From Erythrobacter rubeus (GTDB lineage: Bacteria > Pseudomonadota > Alphaproteobacteria > Sphingomonadales > Sphingomonadaceae), in NCBI RefSeq assembly GCF_014705715.1, contig NZ_JACXLC010000001.1, forward strand, positions 1,160,457-1,224,456: a DNA stretch of 64,000 nt. Reading direction: 5' to 3'. Below, one piece after another: positions 25,716 to 34,985 of the stretch (position 1 is its first letter; each line of letters opens with the position of its first letter). A program made the position numbers and the translations under genes. Below the pieces are notes generated by a model. It did no database searches, was not told the DNA's origin, and saw nothing but the letters and a program-made list of their open reading frames with translations.

Positions 25716-27362
25716 ATGAAGCTATTCTCATGGGGGACACTCGCAGCGGCGTTTGCGCTGGCTTGCAGCGCGCATGCTGTTGGTGCGATGCCAGCGCTTG
25801 ATTTGACGAGTGCACAAGCCTCCCAAGCCAATGCTTCAGGGGGTCTGCAAACAGAGGAAAGAAGTCCGTCGCCTCGAGCGGCGCAGCCAGCTGCGTCGCC
25901 TTCAAACGATGCGGCCACGGCAGCAAGGCTCACTGTCGCGCGGAATCAGAACTATTTGCTCTCTTTTATGATCGCGCTGGCGATTTTCGCTTGCTCAATC
26001 ACGCTCATTGTCTTGCGAACGGTGACAAATAACCGCGCAGCGATAAAGGCTGCCAACGAGCAGCTTCTCTATATCACACGGCACGACAGCCTCACCGGAT
26101 TGTTCGCACGCGACCACTTCCGCGCCCTGCTCGATCAGGAAGCAACAGAGTGCGCGAGTAAAGGCCAGACCGCGGCCTTCATGCTCATCGATCTGGATCG
26201 CTTCAAACAAGTAAACGATGTTTACGGTCACGCGGTTGGCGATGGATTGCTTTGCGAGACCGCCAAACGTTTCCGCAAGGCGGGCGGTGAGGACGCAATC
26301 ATCGGGCGTCTGGGTGGAGACGAATTCGGTCTTTTTCTGCCGCACCCTGAATCGATGGAGAAAGCAGAGCAGGTCGCCGCAGAAATCATCGCAGAAGTAG
26401 GCAGCGGATTCCGCATAGAAGGGAAAGATGTGTCGATCGGCGCATCAATCGGACTGACCGCAATCGACCGCGAGGCTTCGTCGACCAGTGTACTGATGAC
26501 CAATGCGGACCTCGCATTGTACGAAGCAAAGAACCGGGGCCGCGGCACTTATGCGGCATACCGCAGGGAAATGCGCGGGCGTCTGGAAGAGCGGGCATTG
26601 CTCGAACGGGATCTACAGTTTGCGCTTGGACGCGGTGAGATCACGGTGTCTTACCAGCCTATGTTTGATGCCTCCAGCTCCCGGGTGCTGTGTTACGAGG
26701 CATTGATGCGCTGGACCCACCCGATTAGGGGATCGGTGTCGCCTGCGGACTTCATCCCGATCGCCGAGGAGAATCTACTGATCGATGAGCTCGGAGGATG
26801 GCTTCTGTACACCTCCTGCGCAGAGGCCGTGAAATGGCCTGCGCATGTGAAGTTGGCCGTCAATGTGTCGAGGCTCCAGCTGATCAACAACGGCTTTTTT
26901 GCGACTGTGGTCGAAGCTCTTTCCTTGAGCGGGCTGTCACCGGACCGACTTGTCCTGGAACTTACGGAATCCGCTGTACTCGAAATGGACGATGACCTTC
27001 AGGATCTGGTCAAAAGGCTCAACGCTATCGGAGTTTCGTTCGCCCTCGACGATTTCGGCAGCGGCTATTCGTCTCTCAACTACATCGAGAAGATGCGCTT
27101 CTCCATGATCAAGATCGACCCGAAATTCGCGCAGTCCTCCGCCGAAGGATCTGCCAATAGCCAGGCGGTCGTCAGCGCCGTGGTTTCGATGGCAAAGTCG
27201 CTCGATATGGTTGTTGCTGCCGAAGGGATCGAAGCGGGCGAACAAGCGGACGCGATGCGCGAACTGGGCTGCACCTGCTTGCAGGGATATCATTTTGCGA
27301 AGCCATCGGCATTTGTCAGCCCGGATCGCGCAGCCTCGCCAAATCGGCGTCAGGTCGCCTGA
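25716..27362 (+). CDS. Membrane-anchored GGDEF-EAL cyclic-di-GMP protein
   Basis: A 548-residue protein starting at the ATG at 25716. Residues 1-24 look like a signal peptide. A roughly 60-residue Ser/Ala/Pro-rich periplasmic stretch follows, then a transmembrane helix at about 78-98 (LLSFMIALAIFACSITLIVL). The GGDEF domain has an intact active site (GRLGGDEFGLFL, residues 200-204) and the EAL domain an intact YEALMRW (328-330), ELTES and DDFGSGYSSL. Both synthesis and breakdown of c-di-GMP are therefore possible. No RxxD inhibitory site is obvious. It is a single gene after the tRNA and converges on the 62-residue gene. Confidence 0.92.
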   Translation: MKLFSWGTLAAAFALACSAHAVGAMPALDLTSAQASQANASGGLQTEERSPSPRAAQPAASPSNDAATAARLTVARNQNYLLSFMIALAIFACSITLIVLRTVTNNRAAIKAANEQLLYITRHDSLTGLFARDHFRALLDQEATECASKGQTAAFMLIDLDRFKQVNDVYGHAVGDGLLCETAKRFRKAGGEDAIIGRLGGDEFGLFLPHPESMEKAEQVAAEIIAEVGSGFRIEGKDVSIGASIGLTAIDREASSTSVLMTNADLALYEAKNRGRGTYAAYRREMRGRLEERALLERDLQFALGRGEITVSYQPMFDASSSRVLCYEALMRWTHPIRGSVSPADFIPIAEENLLIDELGGWLLYTSCAEAVKWPAHVKLAVNVSRLQLINNGFFATVVEALSLSGLSPDRLVLELTESAVLEMDDDLQDLVKRLNAIGVSFALDDFGSGYSSLNYIEKMRFSMIKIDPKFAQSSAEGSANSQAVVSAVVSMAKSLDMVVAAEGIEAGEQADAMRELGCTCLQGYHFAKPSAFVSPDRAASPNRRQVA

Positions 27363-27377
27363 TAGCCTCTCGCGCCA

Positions 27378-27566
27378 TCATTCCTCATCTGGCTTGGGCA
27401 TGTGTTCCAGGTGGTCCACGTCATGCTCCTCGCCATGGGGATCGCCCCACATCACCAGCGAGGGCGCAAAGTGCTTTCCCCTCGGGAACATCTTGCCCTT
27501 CAGGTGAGCGATAAGGTCATCCTTGCTCAGAAAGGGGTTGTCAGCGGCGTCCTTGCGATCTGTCAT
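27378..27566 (-). CDS. Small hypothetical protein downstream of lpdA
   Basis: A 62-residue soluble protein, acidic at both ends with a basic middle (LKGKMFPRGKHFAPS). The C-terminal tail is rich in His, Asp and Glu (HGEEHDVDHLEHMPKPDEE), which might bind a metal. It starts eight bases after the lpdA stop on the same strand, so it is probably cotranscribed. I recognise no family. It is judged real because of position, ATG start and non-random composition. Confidence 0.6.
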   Translation of the reverse strand: MTDRKDAADNPFLSKDDLIAHLKGKMFPRGKHFAPSLVMWGDPHGEEHDVDHLEHMPKPDEE

Positions 27567-27573
27567 CGATAGC

Positions 27574-28989
27574 TCAGTAATGCAGTGCGCGGCCGTAGGC
27601 GTCGAGCACGCTTTCGTGCATCATTTCCGAAAGCGTCGGATGCGGGAACACGGTTTGCATGAGCTCGGCCTCGGTCGTTTCCAGTGTCTTCCCGACCGTG
27701 TAGCCCTGGATCAGCTCGGTCACTTCCGCGCCAACCATGTGTGCGCCTAACAGCTCACCGGTCTTCGCATCGAACACTGTTTTGATGAAGCCCTCCGCTT
27801 CGCCCAGCGCAATCGCCTTGCCGTTGCCGATGAAGGGGAAGTTGCCGACCTTCACATCATAGCCCGCTTCCTTCGCCTTCGCCTCGGTCATGCCGACGCT
27901 CGCGACCTGCGGATGGCAGTAGGTGCAACCGGGGATCGCATCGCGATTCAGCGGATGCGGGTGCACGTCTGTGTTGCCGAGTTCCTTCGCGATTGCCTCG
28001 GCACATGTCACGCCTTCATGGCTCGCCTTGTGCGCCAGCCACGGGCCGGGCGTGCAATCGCCAATTGCCCAGAGACCTTTCGACTTGGTGCGTCCGTAAT
28101 CATCGATCTGGATGAAACCGCGGTCCATTTCGGCGAGCTTCTCAAGCCCCACATCTTCGGTGTTCGGGACAATGCCGATAGCGACGATGACGTGGCTGAA
28201 CTCGGTGGTTTCGGTCTTGCCCGCCTTGTCCTTGATCTTGGCTGTCACGCCCTTGCCGCCGACCTTCAGGTCTTCGACCCCGGCGCCGGTCATGATCGTC
28301 ATGCCCTGCTTTTTGAGGTTCTTCTCCAAGAAGGTCGACACGTCCGCATCTTCGACCGGCACGATCCGATCGAGCATCTCCACCACGGTCACGTCGACGC
28401 CCATGTCGTTGTAGAAGCTTGCGAATTCGATACCGATTGCGCCCGATCCGATCACCAGCAGTTTGCTCGGCATTTCGGGCGGCACCATGGCATGGCGATA
28501 GGTCCAAACGCGCTTGCCGTCAGCGGGCGCGAACGGGAGGTCGCGCGCACGGGCGCCGGTGGCGACGATCACGTGCTTGGCGGAGAGCTTCTCCTCTCCC
28601 TTCTCACCCTTTACCGTCAGCGAAGTCGGCCCGGTCAGCGTGCCCTCCCCCATGTGAACGGCGATCTTGTTCTTCTTCATCAGGTGCCCGACGCCGTGAT
28701 TGAGCTGTTTAGCAACACCGCGGCTGCGCTTTACGATGGCATCCAGATCAGCCTCGATTTCGCCCGCCACCTTCAGGCCATAACTCGCCGCATGGTCCAT
28801 GAAGTGCTTGATCTCGGCCGAGCGCAGCATCGCCTTGGTCGGGATGCAGCCCCAGTTGAGGCAGATGCCGCCCAGGTTCTCGCGCTCCACGATGGCGGTC
28901 TTCAGCCCGAGCTGCGCGCAGCGGATCGCCGCGACGTACCCACCGGGGCCAGAGCCTAGAAGGACGACGTCGTACGATGTGTCAGCCAT
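27574..28989 (-). CDS. lpdA: Dihydrolipoyl dehydrogenase (E3)
   Basis: A 471-residue flavoprotein disulfide reductase that reoxidises dihydrolipoamide for 2-oxoacid dehydrogenase complexes. It has an N-terminal FAD motif (LGSGPGGYVAA), the redox disulfide C43/C48 (GGICLNWGCIPTK), an NAD motif (IGSGAIGIEFAS) and the C-terminal catalytic HPTLSE. It lies downstream of pdhC, a lipoprotein and a thioesterase on the same strand, but after a 188-base gap that probably has its own promoter. Confidence 0.96.
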   Translation of the reverse strand: MADTSYDVVLLGSGPGGYVAAIRCAQLGLKTAIVERENLGGICLNWGCIPTKAMLRSAEIKHFMDHAASYGLKVAGEIEADLDAIVKRSRGVAKQLNHGVGHLMKKNKIAVHMGEGTLTGPTSLTVKGEKGEEKLSAKHVIVATGARARDLPFAPADGKRVWTYRHAMVPPEMPSKLLVIGSGAIGIEFASFYNDMGVDVTVVEMLDRIVPVEDADVSTFLEKNLKKQGMTIMTGAGVEDLKVGGKGVTAKIKDKAGKTETTEFSHVIVAIGIVPNTEDVGLEKLAEMDRGFIQIDDYGRTKSKGLWAIGDCTPGPWLAHKASHEGVTCAEAIAKELGNTDVHPHPLNRDAIPGCTYCHPQVASVGMTEAKAKEAGYDVKVGNFPFIGNGKAIALGEAEGFIKTVFDAKTGELLGAHMVGAEVTELIQGYTVGKTLETTEAELMQTVFPHPTLSEMMHESVLDAYGRALHY

Positions 28990-29177
28990 TGATCAATTCC
29001 TTGGGGAGGGGGTTTCGATAGAGTGGTCTGCGCGGAGACATGGACCGCATGTTACACGGTCCTGGGCGTGAAAAGCACGCTGATTTTACGGGATTTTTTC
29101 GCACGAAGGTCGGGAAGGGGTACGCAGCCTCAAACATGCGCGTTTCATGGCACGATGCGCGGCCTGTAGGACAGCGA

Positions 29178-29555
29178 TTAATCATTCTCGGATCGCACCG
29201 ATCTGGGCCGGTCATCCTCATCAAGCAGCACGAATTTGAATGTCCCGCGTGACACTGTTGTCGTCCCCTCGCCGTTGCGTTCTCGCCCCACCCCTTCGGC
29301 TATGATAGTCAGCGAGGTGTTTCCGGTCGCGGTAACATCGCAGTAGACCGACAGCTCATCGCCGACATCCATTGCGCCCGGAAAGGTGAAATCGGTGGCA
29401 TGGACGACCACCGCCTTGCCCTTGCCAACGCGGCTTGCAAGCGAACCTGCTCCCAGAGCCATCTGCGCCATCAACCAACCGCCGAACACCCCGCCATAGG
29501 GATTGAGATCGGTCGGCATAGCGGTCGCACGGATCATGGGGTCACGTTGATCCAA
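29178..29555 (-). CDS. Hotdog-fold acyl-CoA thioesterase, YciA-like
   Basis: A 125-residue hotdog protein. The N-terminal RATAMPTDLNPYGGVFGGWLM corresponds to the YciA/acyl-CoA hydrolase signature, but the acidic residue usual before (I/V)FGG is a glycine here. It probably hydrolyses short or medium acyl-CoAs. The frame begins with TTG at 29555, five bases after the lipoprotein stop. An ATG at 29537 is the alternative and would remove six residues. It is cotranscribed with pdhC and the lipoprotein. Confidence 0.8.
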   Translation of the reverse strand: MDQRDPMIRATAMPTDLNPYGGVFGGWLMAQMALGAGSLASRVGKGKAVVVHATDFTFPGAMDVGDELSVYCDVTATGNTSLTIIAEGVGRERNGEGTTTVSRGTFKFVLLDEDDRPRSVRSEND

Positions 29556-29559
29556 GTGA

Positions 29560-30039
29560 TCAGCTCGCGATCAGCTCGATGAAGTTTTCGTTCACCCAGC
29601 CCGACTTGCATGGCCCTTCATAGGCGCGCACACTCGGCACTGGCGATCCGGTTCCGCAACGTTCTTCGCCCTGCCCCTGGTTCTCTCCCTCGCCCGCTGG
29701 CGCGTAAACGATGCCGATCCAGTTGCCGACCTGTTGGCACATCGACACACCGCGTCCCGCAGCGAGCCGGTCGACTTCGTCCGCACTGCCCGATGGAGCG
29801 GAGCGCACGGGCAATTCGCGGTCGCTGCTCGCGTTGAGGTTGGTAACGCGGCCATAGCCCGCGCAGGCATCGAAACGCGGCCCGTCGAAACCGATCTGAA
29901 CAGGGCGCGGCGGAGTCCCGGCGTCAATCGTCCGGGCCGTGGGCGCGGTCGTATCGCGCTCATCACCCTGAGCGCAGGCGGTCACTGTCAGCGCCGCCGC
30001 GATAATCCCGAACCAGAGCCGACTTCGGTCTTTCGTCAA
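29560..30039 (-). CDS. Putative lipoprotein with SH3-like domain
   Basis: About 159 residues. A short basic N-terminus (TKDRSR), a hydrophobic stretch and a lipobox-like TVTAC (the Cys is the presumed lipidation site) suggest a lipoprotein. The central part ([20 protein letters not shown], then [11 protein letters not shown]) looks like a bacterial SH3 domain, followed by [11 protein letters not shown]. The start is uncertain: the TTG at 30039 overlaps the pdhC stop as TTGA and gives a compact signal, whereas a GTG at 30066 would add nine residues. Function unknown, perhaps cell-wall binding. Confidence 0.7.
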   Translation of the reverse strand: MTKDRSRLWFGIIAAALTVTACAQGDERDTTAPTARTIDAGTPPRPVQIGFDGPRFDACAGYGRVTNLNASSDRELPVRSAPSGSADEVDRLAAGRGVSMCQQVGNWIGIVYAPAGEGENQGQGEERCGTGSPVPSVRAYEGPCKSGWVNENFIELIAS

Positions 30040-31463
30040 ACCACCAATCCCATCGGGTTTTCGCACAGCTGTTTGATCGCCTCCATCAATTGCGCACCGT
30101 CCGCACCATCGATAGCGCGGTGATCGAAGCTGCCGCTGGCCGTCATCACTGTTGCAGCCTGCAGCGCTCCATCAACGATATAGGGACGCGGCTCGCCCGC
30201 TCCAACCGCCAGGATCATGCCCTGAGGAGGATTGATGACGGCATCGAATTGCTTGATCCCGAACATGCCGAGATTCGAAAGCGAAGCGGTTCCGCCCTGG
30301 TATTCGTGGGGCTGAAGCTTGCCGTCGCGCGCTTTCCCGGCGAGTTCCTTCATCTCTTTCGAGATCTGCGCCAAGCCTTTGGTATCGGCCTCGGTAATGA
30401 CCGGCGTGATCAGGCCTGTCGGCGCCGCCACCGCGACCGAGATGTCGGCGCGCGAATATTTGTGCATCGTGTCGCCTTGGTAGCTGACATTGCACTGCGG
30501 CACGCGCATCAATGCCCGGGCCAGCGCCTTGATGATCAGATCGTTGACCGAAAGCTTCAAGCCGTCCGCCTCGAGGCTGGCATTGAGCTCCGTGCGCAGC
30601 GCAAGCAGTGGATCGAGGTTGATGTCCATGGCGAGATAATAATGCGGGACGGTCTGCTTGCTTTCGGTGAGACGCCGCGCGATCACCTTGCGCACATTGG
30701 TGAGCTTTTCCTCTTCGTAAGGTGCGCCGAATTCGGTTTCTGCGGGCGTTTTCGCTGGAGCTGCAGGCTTTGCCATTTCCTGAGTTGGAGTAGGCGCGCT
30801 CGCCGGATCGAAACTTTCGACATCGGCTTTGACGATGCGGCCATTGGGACCTGTGCCCTTCACTGCCGACAGATCGATGCCTTTCTGCTCGGCGATGCGC
30901 TTTGCAAGCGGGGAGGCGATGATGCGCTCTCCCGAAGAAGCCGAGGGTGCAGGTGCAGGGCTGGGCTCAGGCGCCGCGCCGGTAACGGACGATGCCTCTC
31001 CCCCGCCCATCGCACCTTCGACGTCGCCCTTGGTAATCTTGCCATTCGGCCCGGTCCCCTCGATCTGCGTCAGATCGACCCCGTTCGCCTCGGCCAGCTT
31101 GCGCGCTGTCGGTGTTGCGGGCGGACCATCTTTCGCCGCAGGAGCGGGTGCCGGTGCCGGTGATGGAGATGGCGCGGGCGTTTCGTCTTGCGAAGGGGCG
31201 CTCACATCGCCCGCATCCTCGCCCTCTTCGGCGAGCATCGCGATGACGGCGCCGACGGCGACGTTTTCCGTACCTTCCTCAATCACGATTGCGGCAAGTG
31301 TGCCTTCATCGACCGCTTCGAATTCCATCGTTGCCTTGTCGGTCTCGATTTCCGCCATGATGTCGCCGGAATTTACCGTGTCTCCAACCTTTACGAGCCA
31401 TTTCGCAAGTGTCCCTTCCTCCATCGTGGGCGACAATGCGGGCATCTTGATTTCTATGGCCAT
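30036..31463 (-). CDS. pdhC: Pyruvate dehydrogenase E2 (dihydrolipoamide acetyltransferase)
   Basis: A 475-residue E2 that transfers acetyl from lipoamide to CoA. From the N-terminus: one lipoyl domain with lipoylated K43 (ETDKATMEF), an Ala/Pro-rich linker, a peripheral-subunit-binding domain at about 117-152, a second linker, another subunit-binding domain at about 183-218, then the catalytic domain with the DHRAIDG motif (H448, D452). Two subunit-binding domains are unusual, since one is the norm. I start at the ATG at 31463, where the lipoyl domain begins. E1 genes are not in the window. Its stop overlaps the lipoprotein start. Confidence 0.95.
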   Translation of the reverse strand: MAIEIKMPALSPTMEEGTLAKWLVKVGDTVNSGDIMAEIETDKATMEFEAVDEGTLAAIVIEEGTENVAVGAVIAMLAEEGEDAGDVSAPSQDETPAPSPSPAPAPAPAAKDGPPATPTARKLAEANGVDLTQIEGTGPNGKITKGDVEGAMGGGEASSVTGAAPEPSPAPAPSASSGERIIASPLAKRIAEQKGIDLSAVKGTGPNGRIVKADVESFDPASAPTPTQEMAKPAAPAKTPAETEFGAPYEEEKLTNVRKVIARRLTESKQTVPHYYLAMDINLDPLLALRTELNASLEADGLKLSVNDLIIKALARALMRVPQCNVSYQGDTMHKYSRADISVAVAAPTGLITPVITEADTKGLAQISKEMKELAGKARDGKLQPHEYQGGTASLSNLGMFGIKQFDAVINPPQGMILAVGAGEPRPYIVDGALQAATVMTASGSFDHRAIDGADGAQLMEAIKQLCENPMGLVV

Positions 31464-31590
31464 GGACTCGTCGATCTCCGTTGGGGCGTTTGCCTGTAGT
31501 CTGTGACGAATCCACAGGCTCGCGGCAAGACCTTGCATACGAAACCATTTGAAAGGATAGCTCGCACAGGCAGGCTTCGGGAGGGCAGCG

Positions 31591-32043
31591 ATGCGCACGT
31601 TTCTGGTGGTGACCGACGACAGCGAAGAAGCGCGCTCGGCGCTGCGTTATGCCGCGCGGCGCGCCGTTGCAGTCGACGGTGCGGTGCACATCCTCGCAAT
31701 CGTGCGCCAGCAGAATGTGAGCGCGTTCGGCGCCGTGCAGGCGACGATCGAGCAGGAGGCCCGTGACCGCGCCGAAATGCTGGCTCACGGCGTCGCCGGA
31801 AATCTGCTCGCCGAAAGCGGGTTGATGCCGACGATTTCGGTAAAGATCGGCAACGGCCAGAAAATTGTTACCGAATTTCTCGACGGACATCGGGAAGTCG
31901 CCGCGCTGGTTCTGGGCGCGGCCAGGGGCAGCAGCCCCGGCCCGCTCGTCCAGCACTTCTCAGCCCATGCAGGCGACCTGCCCTGCCCGCTCTATGTCAT
32001 CCCGGCGGATTACGACGAGACCAAGAGCGACCATACGAACTAG
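31591..32043 (+). CDS. Universal stress protein family
   Basis: A 150-residue UspA-fold protein beginning with the strand [18 protein letters not shown] and having a GNGQKIV and [18 protein letters not shown] segment where nucleotide-binding Usps carry G-2x-G-9x-G(S/T). A role in stress survival is inferred from family. It is divergent from pdhC with a 127-base shared promoter region. Its last four bases overlap the converging peroxiredoxin-like gene. Confidence 0.85.
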   Translation: MRTFLVVTDDSEEARSALRYAARRAVAVDGAVHILAIVRQQNVSAFGAVQATIEQEARDRAEMLAHGVAGNLLAESGLMPTISVKIGNGQKIVTEFLDGHREVAALVLGAARGSSPGPLVQHFSAHAGDLPCPLYVIPADYDETKSDHTN

Positions 32044-32555
32044 GTGAGCGTGCCGCGGGACGGGTAATCGTTGTTCATCACGTAATCGAGGCCCTGCAGA
32101 AGCTGATCGAGGGGCGGGCGCGTGAACGGTGCGTTCTGGACGCTGGCAAAATAGAGCTCGCCATCGGGTCGGATCACGAAGAGGCCTGGCTCGGAAAACA
32201 CTTCCGGTTCGTCGCTACCTTCGCGTTTTTGCGAGATGTAAAGACCCCATTCGCGCGCGGTATCCTCGCTCATGTCGTATGCGAGCGGCACGTCACCGGT
32301 GTCCCATTCCTTGTCGACGACCATCGCACGTTCTTTGGCGTCCATGGATACGGCAACGACGTTCAGGCCGCGCTTGGTAAACTCGCCAAGCTTTCCGGCG
32401 AGCTCTTCCAGATAGCCTTTGCAGATCGGGCAGTGCTTGCCGCGATAGAAGACCGCGACCGTGAAGTTTTCAGGCGATTGCTTGGCAAGGTCGTACTGCG
32501 CGCCTATTGTCAGCGGCAGGTCGAGGGTGGGCACTTTCTGTCCGGGTTTGAGCAT
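32040..32555 (-). CDS. Peroxiredoxin-like (AhpC/TSA) protein
   Basis: A 171-residue thioredoxin-fold protein. The active-site region is FYRGKHCPICKGYLEEL with C42 and C45, resembling redoxin-family proteins more than classical 2-Cys peroxiredoxins. It may reduce peroxides or act as a thiol oxidoreductase. It has no signal peptide. The ATG at 32555 has a strong ribosome binding site (AAGGAGAA). An in-frame GTG 15 bases upstream lies at that site and is unlikely to be the start. It is 47 bases downstream of rnr. Confidence 0.85.
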   Translation of the reverse strand: MLKPGQKVPTLDLPLTIGAQYDLAKQSPENFTVAVFYRGKHCPICKGYLEELAGKLGEFTKRGLNVVAVSMDAKERAMVVDKEWDTGDVPLAYDMSEDTAREWGLYISQKREGSDEPEVFSEPGLFVIRPDGELYFASVQNAPFTRPPLDQLLQGLDYVMNNDYPSRGTLT

Positions 32556-32602
32556 TGTCTTCTCCTTCACGGGATCAATGAGTGCTGCGCCCGCGCGTTC
32601 CG

Positions 32603-34900
32603 TTATTTCTTGCGCCGCCCCTGATGCCGGATATTGCCGGGGCGCCCGCGTTTGCCCGTCTGGTACTTGCCCTTCTTCGGCCCTCCCGCGCCTCGCCGCC
32701 TCGGTTCGGGTCTGCGCCCGCGCGCCTCGATCGCATTGCCATCGGCATCGACCGGCACGAATTTGAGCGCGCCTGTAAGCGCGTTGGATTCGGCCAGTTT
32801 GAGCTTGAGCCGGTCGCCCGCGGAATAGGTCGTGCCCGACCTCTCGCCGATCAGCGATTGGGATGCCTCATCATGGCGGAAGTACTCATCGCCCAGCACG
32901 GAGATCGGGACCAGGCCGTCGCCGCCGACGCCGACAATGGTCGCGAAGAAGCCGAAGCCCTGCACCCCGGTAATGCGCGTGTCGAATGTCTCCCCCACCC
33001 GGCCCGAAAGCCATGCGGCGACGTAGCGGTCGATCGTGTCGCGTTCTGCTTCCATCGCGCGTCGCTCGCTCGTGCTGATGGCGTCGGAAACCTCCTGCAG
33101 GCTCGCGCGGTCCTTGTCAGATAGGCCGGTGCCTTCCGGCAGACCGTTGCCTGGCTTGGGCTGTTCGAGCTTGTAGGCATCGACCAGCGCGCGGTGGACG
33201 AGCAGGTCGGCATAGCGCCGGATCGGCGATGTGAAGTGAGCATACGAACCGAGCGCGAGCCCGAAATGCCCGGCATTGGCAGGGCCGTAATAGGCCTGCG
33301 TCTGGCTGCGCAGCACCGCCTCCATCACCTGCGCCTTTTCGGATTCGTCGGTGACATCCTTCAGCATCCGGTTGAACAACCCTGGAGTGACGACCTGGCC
33401 GAGCGCCAGTTTCTTGCCCATCGTCGCCATGTATTCGCGCAAAGCGAGCAGCTTCTCGCGGCTTGGCGTTTCGTGGACGCGGTAGACGACAGGCGAGTTC
33501 TTCGCCTCAAGCGCCTTTGCCGCAGCGACGTTCGCGGCGATCATGAAATCCTCGACCACGCGGTGAGCGTCGAGCCGTTCGCGTACGGCGATCTCCTCGA
33601 TCTGTCCCTCATCGTTCAGCATCACCCGCCGCTCGGGCAAGTCCAGCTCCAGCGGATCTCGCTTGGCCCGCGCATCGGCAAGCAGTTTCCATGCCGCCCA
33701 CAGATTGGCGAGGTATTCGGGCGGATCGCCGTTATCGACCGCCGCCTGCGCGTCTTCATACGGAATGTTGTGATGGATGCGAACGATCGCGCGTGTGAAG
33801 CGGAAACCGGTGACGTGGCCGCTTGCATCGATCTTGATGTGACAGGCCATCGCCGCGCGGTCTTCATCCTCGCGCAGCGAACACACATCGGCGGACAGGA
33901 TTTCGGGGAGCATCGGCACCACCCGGTCGGGGAAGTAGACCGAATTGCCGCGTTTTCTCGCTTCCCTGTCGAGCGCCGATCCGGGCCGGACATAATAGGA
34001 GACATCGGCGATGGCGATCAGCGCGTCGAACCCACCCTGCTGGTCCGGCTCGGCCCAGATCGCATCGTCATGATCGCGCGCATCGGCGGGATCGATCGCG
34101 ACGATGGGCAAATGCCGCAGGTCTTCGCGTTTATCCTCCGAAAGCGGCAATTCGGCAGCACGCCGCGCCTCTTCGTGGACCGTATCGGGAAAGACATGCG
34201 GGATCCCGTGCTTGGCAATCGCGATCATGCTGAAGCTTTTGGGGGCGAGCGGATCGCCGATGACCTCGACCACCTTCACGCCCGATCGCTCATTGCGGCC
34301 GGTGCGCTCGGCTAGCACAAGCAGCCCCTCATCGGCTTCGCCCAGATCACTGATCGGAGAGGAATTGCGGATGCGTTTGTCGACCGGTGCCAGCCATGCC
34401 TTACCGCCGCCGTCGATCTCGACCACGCCCAGCAAACCTTCGGTTCTGGCGGGCAGTTTTTTCATGGGATGCGCGATCCAACCGCTATCGCGCTCTTCGG
34501 TGCGCGCCAGCACCCGGTCGCCGCGCTTCAGCGCCGGGGCACGTTTCCCGCCCTTCCCCTTCATTTCCTTGAGCGTGATGCGCGGCGGGCTTCCCGGAGC
34601 GTCGGGCGCCCAGTTGTCCGCCTCGGCAATCGGTTCGCCATCCTCGATCGCGACCACGCGCAGCACGGTGACCTTGGGAACACCGCCCATGCGGTGATAG
34701 GCGGTTTTCTTGCCGTCGATCAGGCCTTCCTCGGCCATGTCCTTCAGCAGTTTCTTGAGCCCGATCTTTTCCTGGCCCTTGAGGCCGAACGCCTTGGCGA
34801 TCTCGCGTTTGCCTGCGGGCTTGTCAGAGGACTGGATAAATTCAAGGACTTGCGCCTTGCTGGGCATACCCTGCGGGCGCTGATTGTGTCGTTTGGCCAT
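32603..34900 (-). CDS. rnr: Ribonuclease R
   Basis: A 765-residue 3'-5' exoribonuclease of the RNB family. It has an N-terminal winged-helix region (REIAKAFGLKGQEKIGLKK), cold-shock OB folds, the RNB catalytic core with DARDHDDAI (metal-binding aspartates), an S1 domain near GFGFFATIVGVGGDGLVP, and a basic low-complexity tail (KRGRPGNIRHQGRRKK). It degrades structured RNA. The ATG at 34900 is my choice. An ATG at 34867 or an upstream GTG at 34936 are alternatives. It follows proS by 85 bases. Confidence 0.94.
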   Translation of the reverse strand: MAKRHNQRPQGMPSKAQVLEFIQSSDKPAGKREIAKAFGLKGQEKIGLKKLLKDMAEEGLIDGKKTAYHRMGGVPKVTVLRVVAIEDGEPIAEADNWAPDAPGSPPRITLKEMKGKGGKRAPALKRGDRVLARTEERDSGWIAHPMKKLPARTEGLLGVVEIDGGGKAWLAPVDKRIRNSSPISDLGEADEGLLVLAERTGRNERSGVKVVEVIGDPLAPKSFSMIAIAKHGIPHVFPDTVHEEARRAAELPLSEDKREDLRHLPIVAIDPADARDHDDAIWAEPDQQGGFDALIAIADVSYYVRPGSALDREARKRGNSVYFPDRVVPMLPEILSADVCSLREDEDRAAMACHIKIDASGHVTGFRFTRAIVRIHHNIPYEDAQAAVDNGDPPEYLANLWAAWKLLADARAKRDPLELDLPERRVMLNDEGQIEEIAVRERLDAHRVVEDFMIAANVAAAKALEAKNSPVVYRVHETPSREKLLALREYMATMGKKLALGQVVTPGLFNRMLKDVTDESEKAQVMEAVLRSQTQAYYGPANAGHFGLALGSYAHFTSPIRRYADLLVHRALVDAYKLEQPKPGNGLPEGTGLSDKDRASLQEVSDAISTSERRAMEAERDTIDRYVAAWLSGRVGETFDTRITGVQGFGFFATIVGVGGDGLVPISVLGDEYFRHDEASQSLIGERSGTTYSAGDRLKLKLAESNALTGALKFVPVDADGNAIEARGRRPEPRRRGAGGPKKGKYQTGKRGRPGNIRHQGRRKK

Positions 34901-34985
34901 GGCACGGCCTATGGACGAGTGCCCCTCGCCTGTCACCTTCGATCGCTCTGCGCCTGCCCTGTATCAGCGTATCCGCCGACCAGCG

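Noticed and set aside
27913..28959. 348-codon antisense frame over lpdA
   Set aside because: Shadow of the well-supported lpdA gene.
29040..29252. 70-codon plus-strand frame between lpdA and the thioesterase
   Set aside because: It runs into the antisense of the thioesterase and lacks a ribosome binding site. The gap is better read as the lpdA leader.
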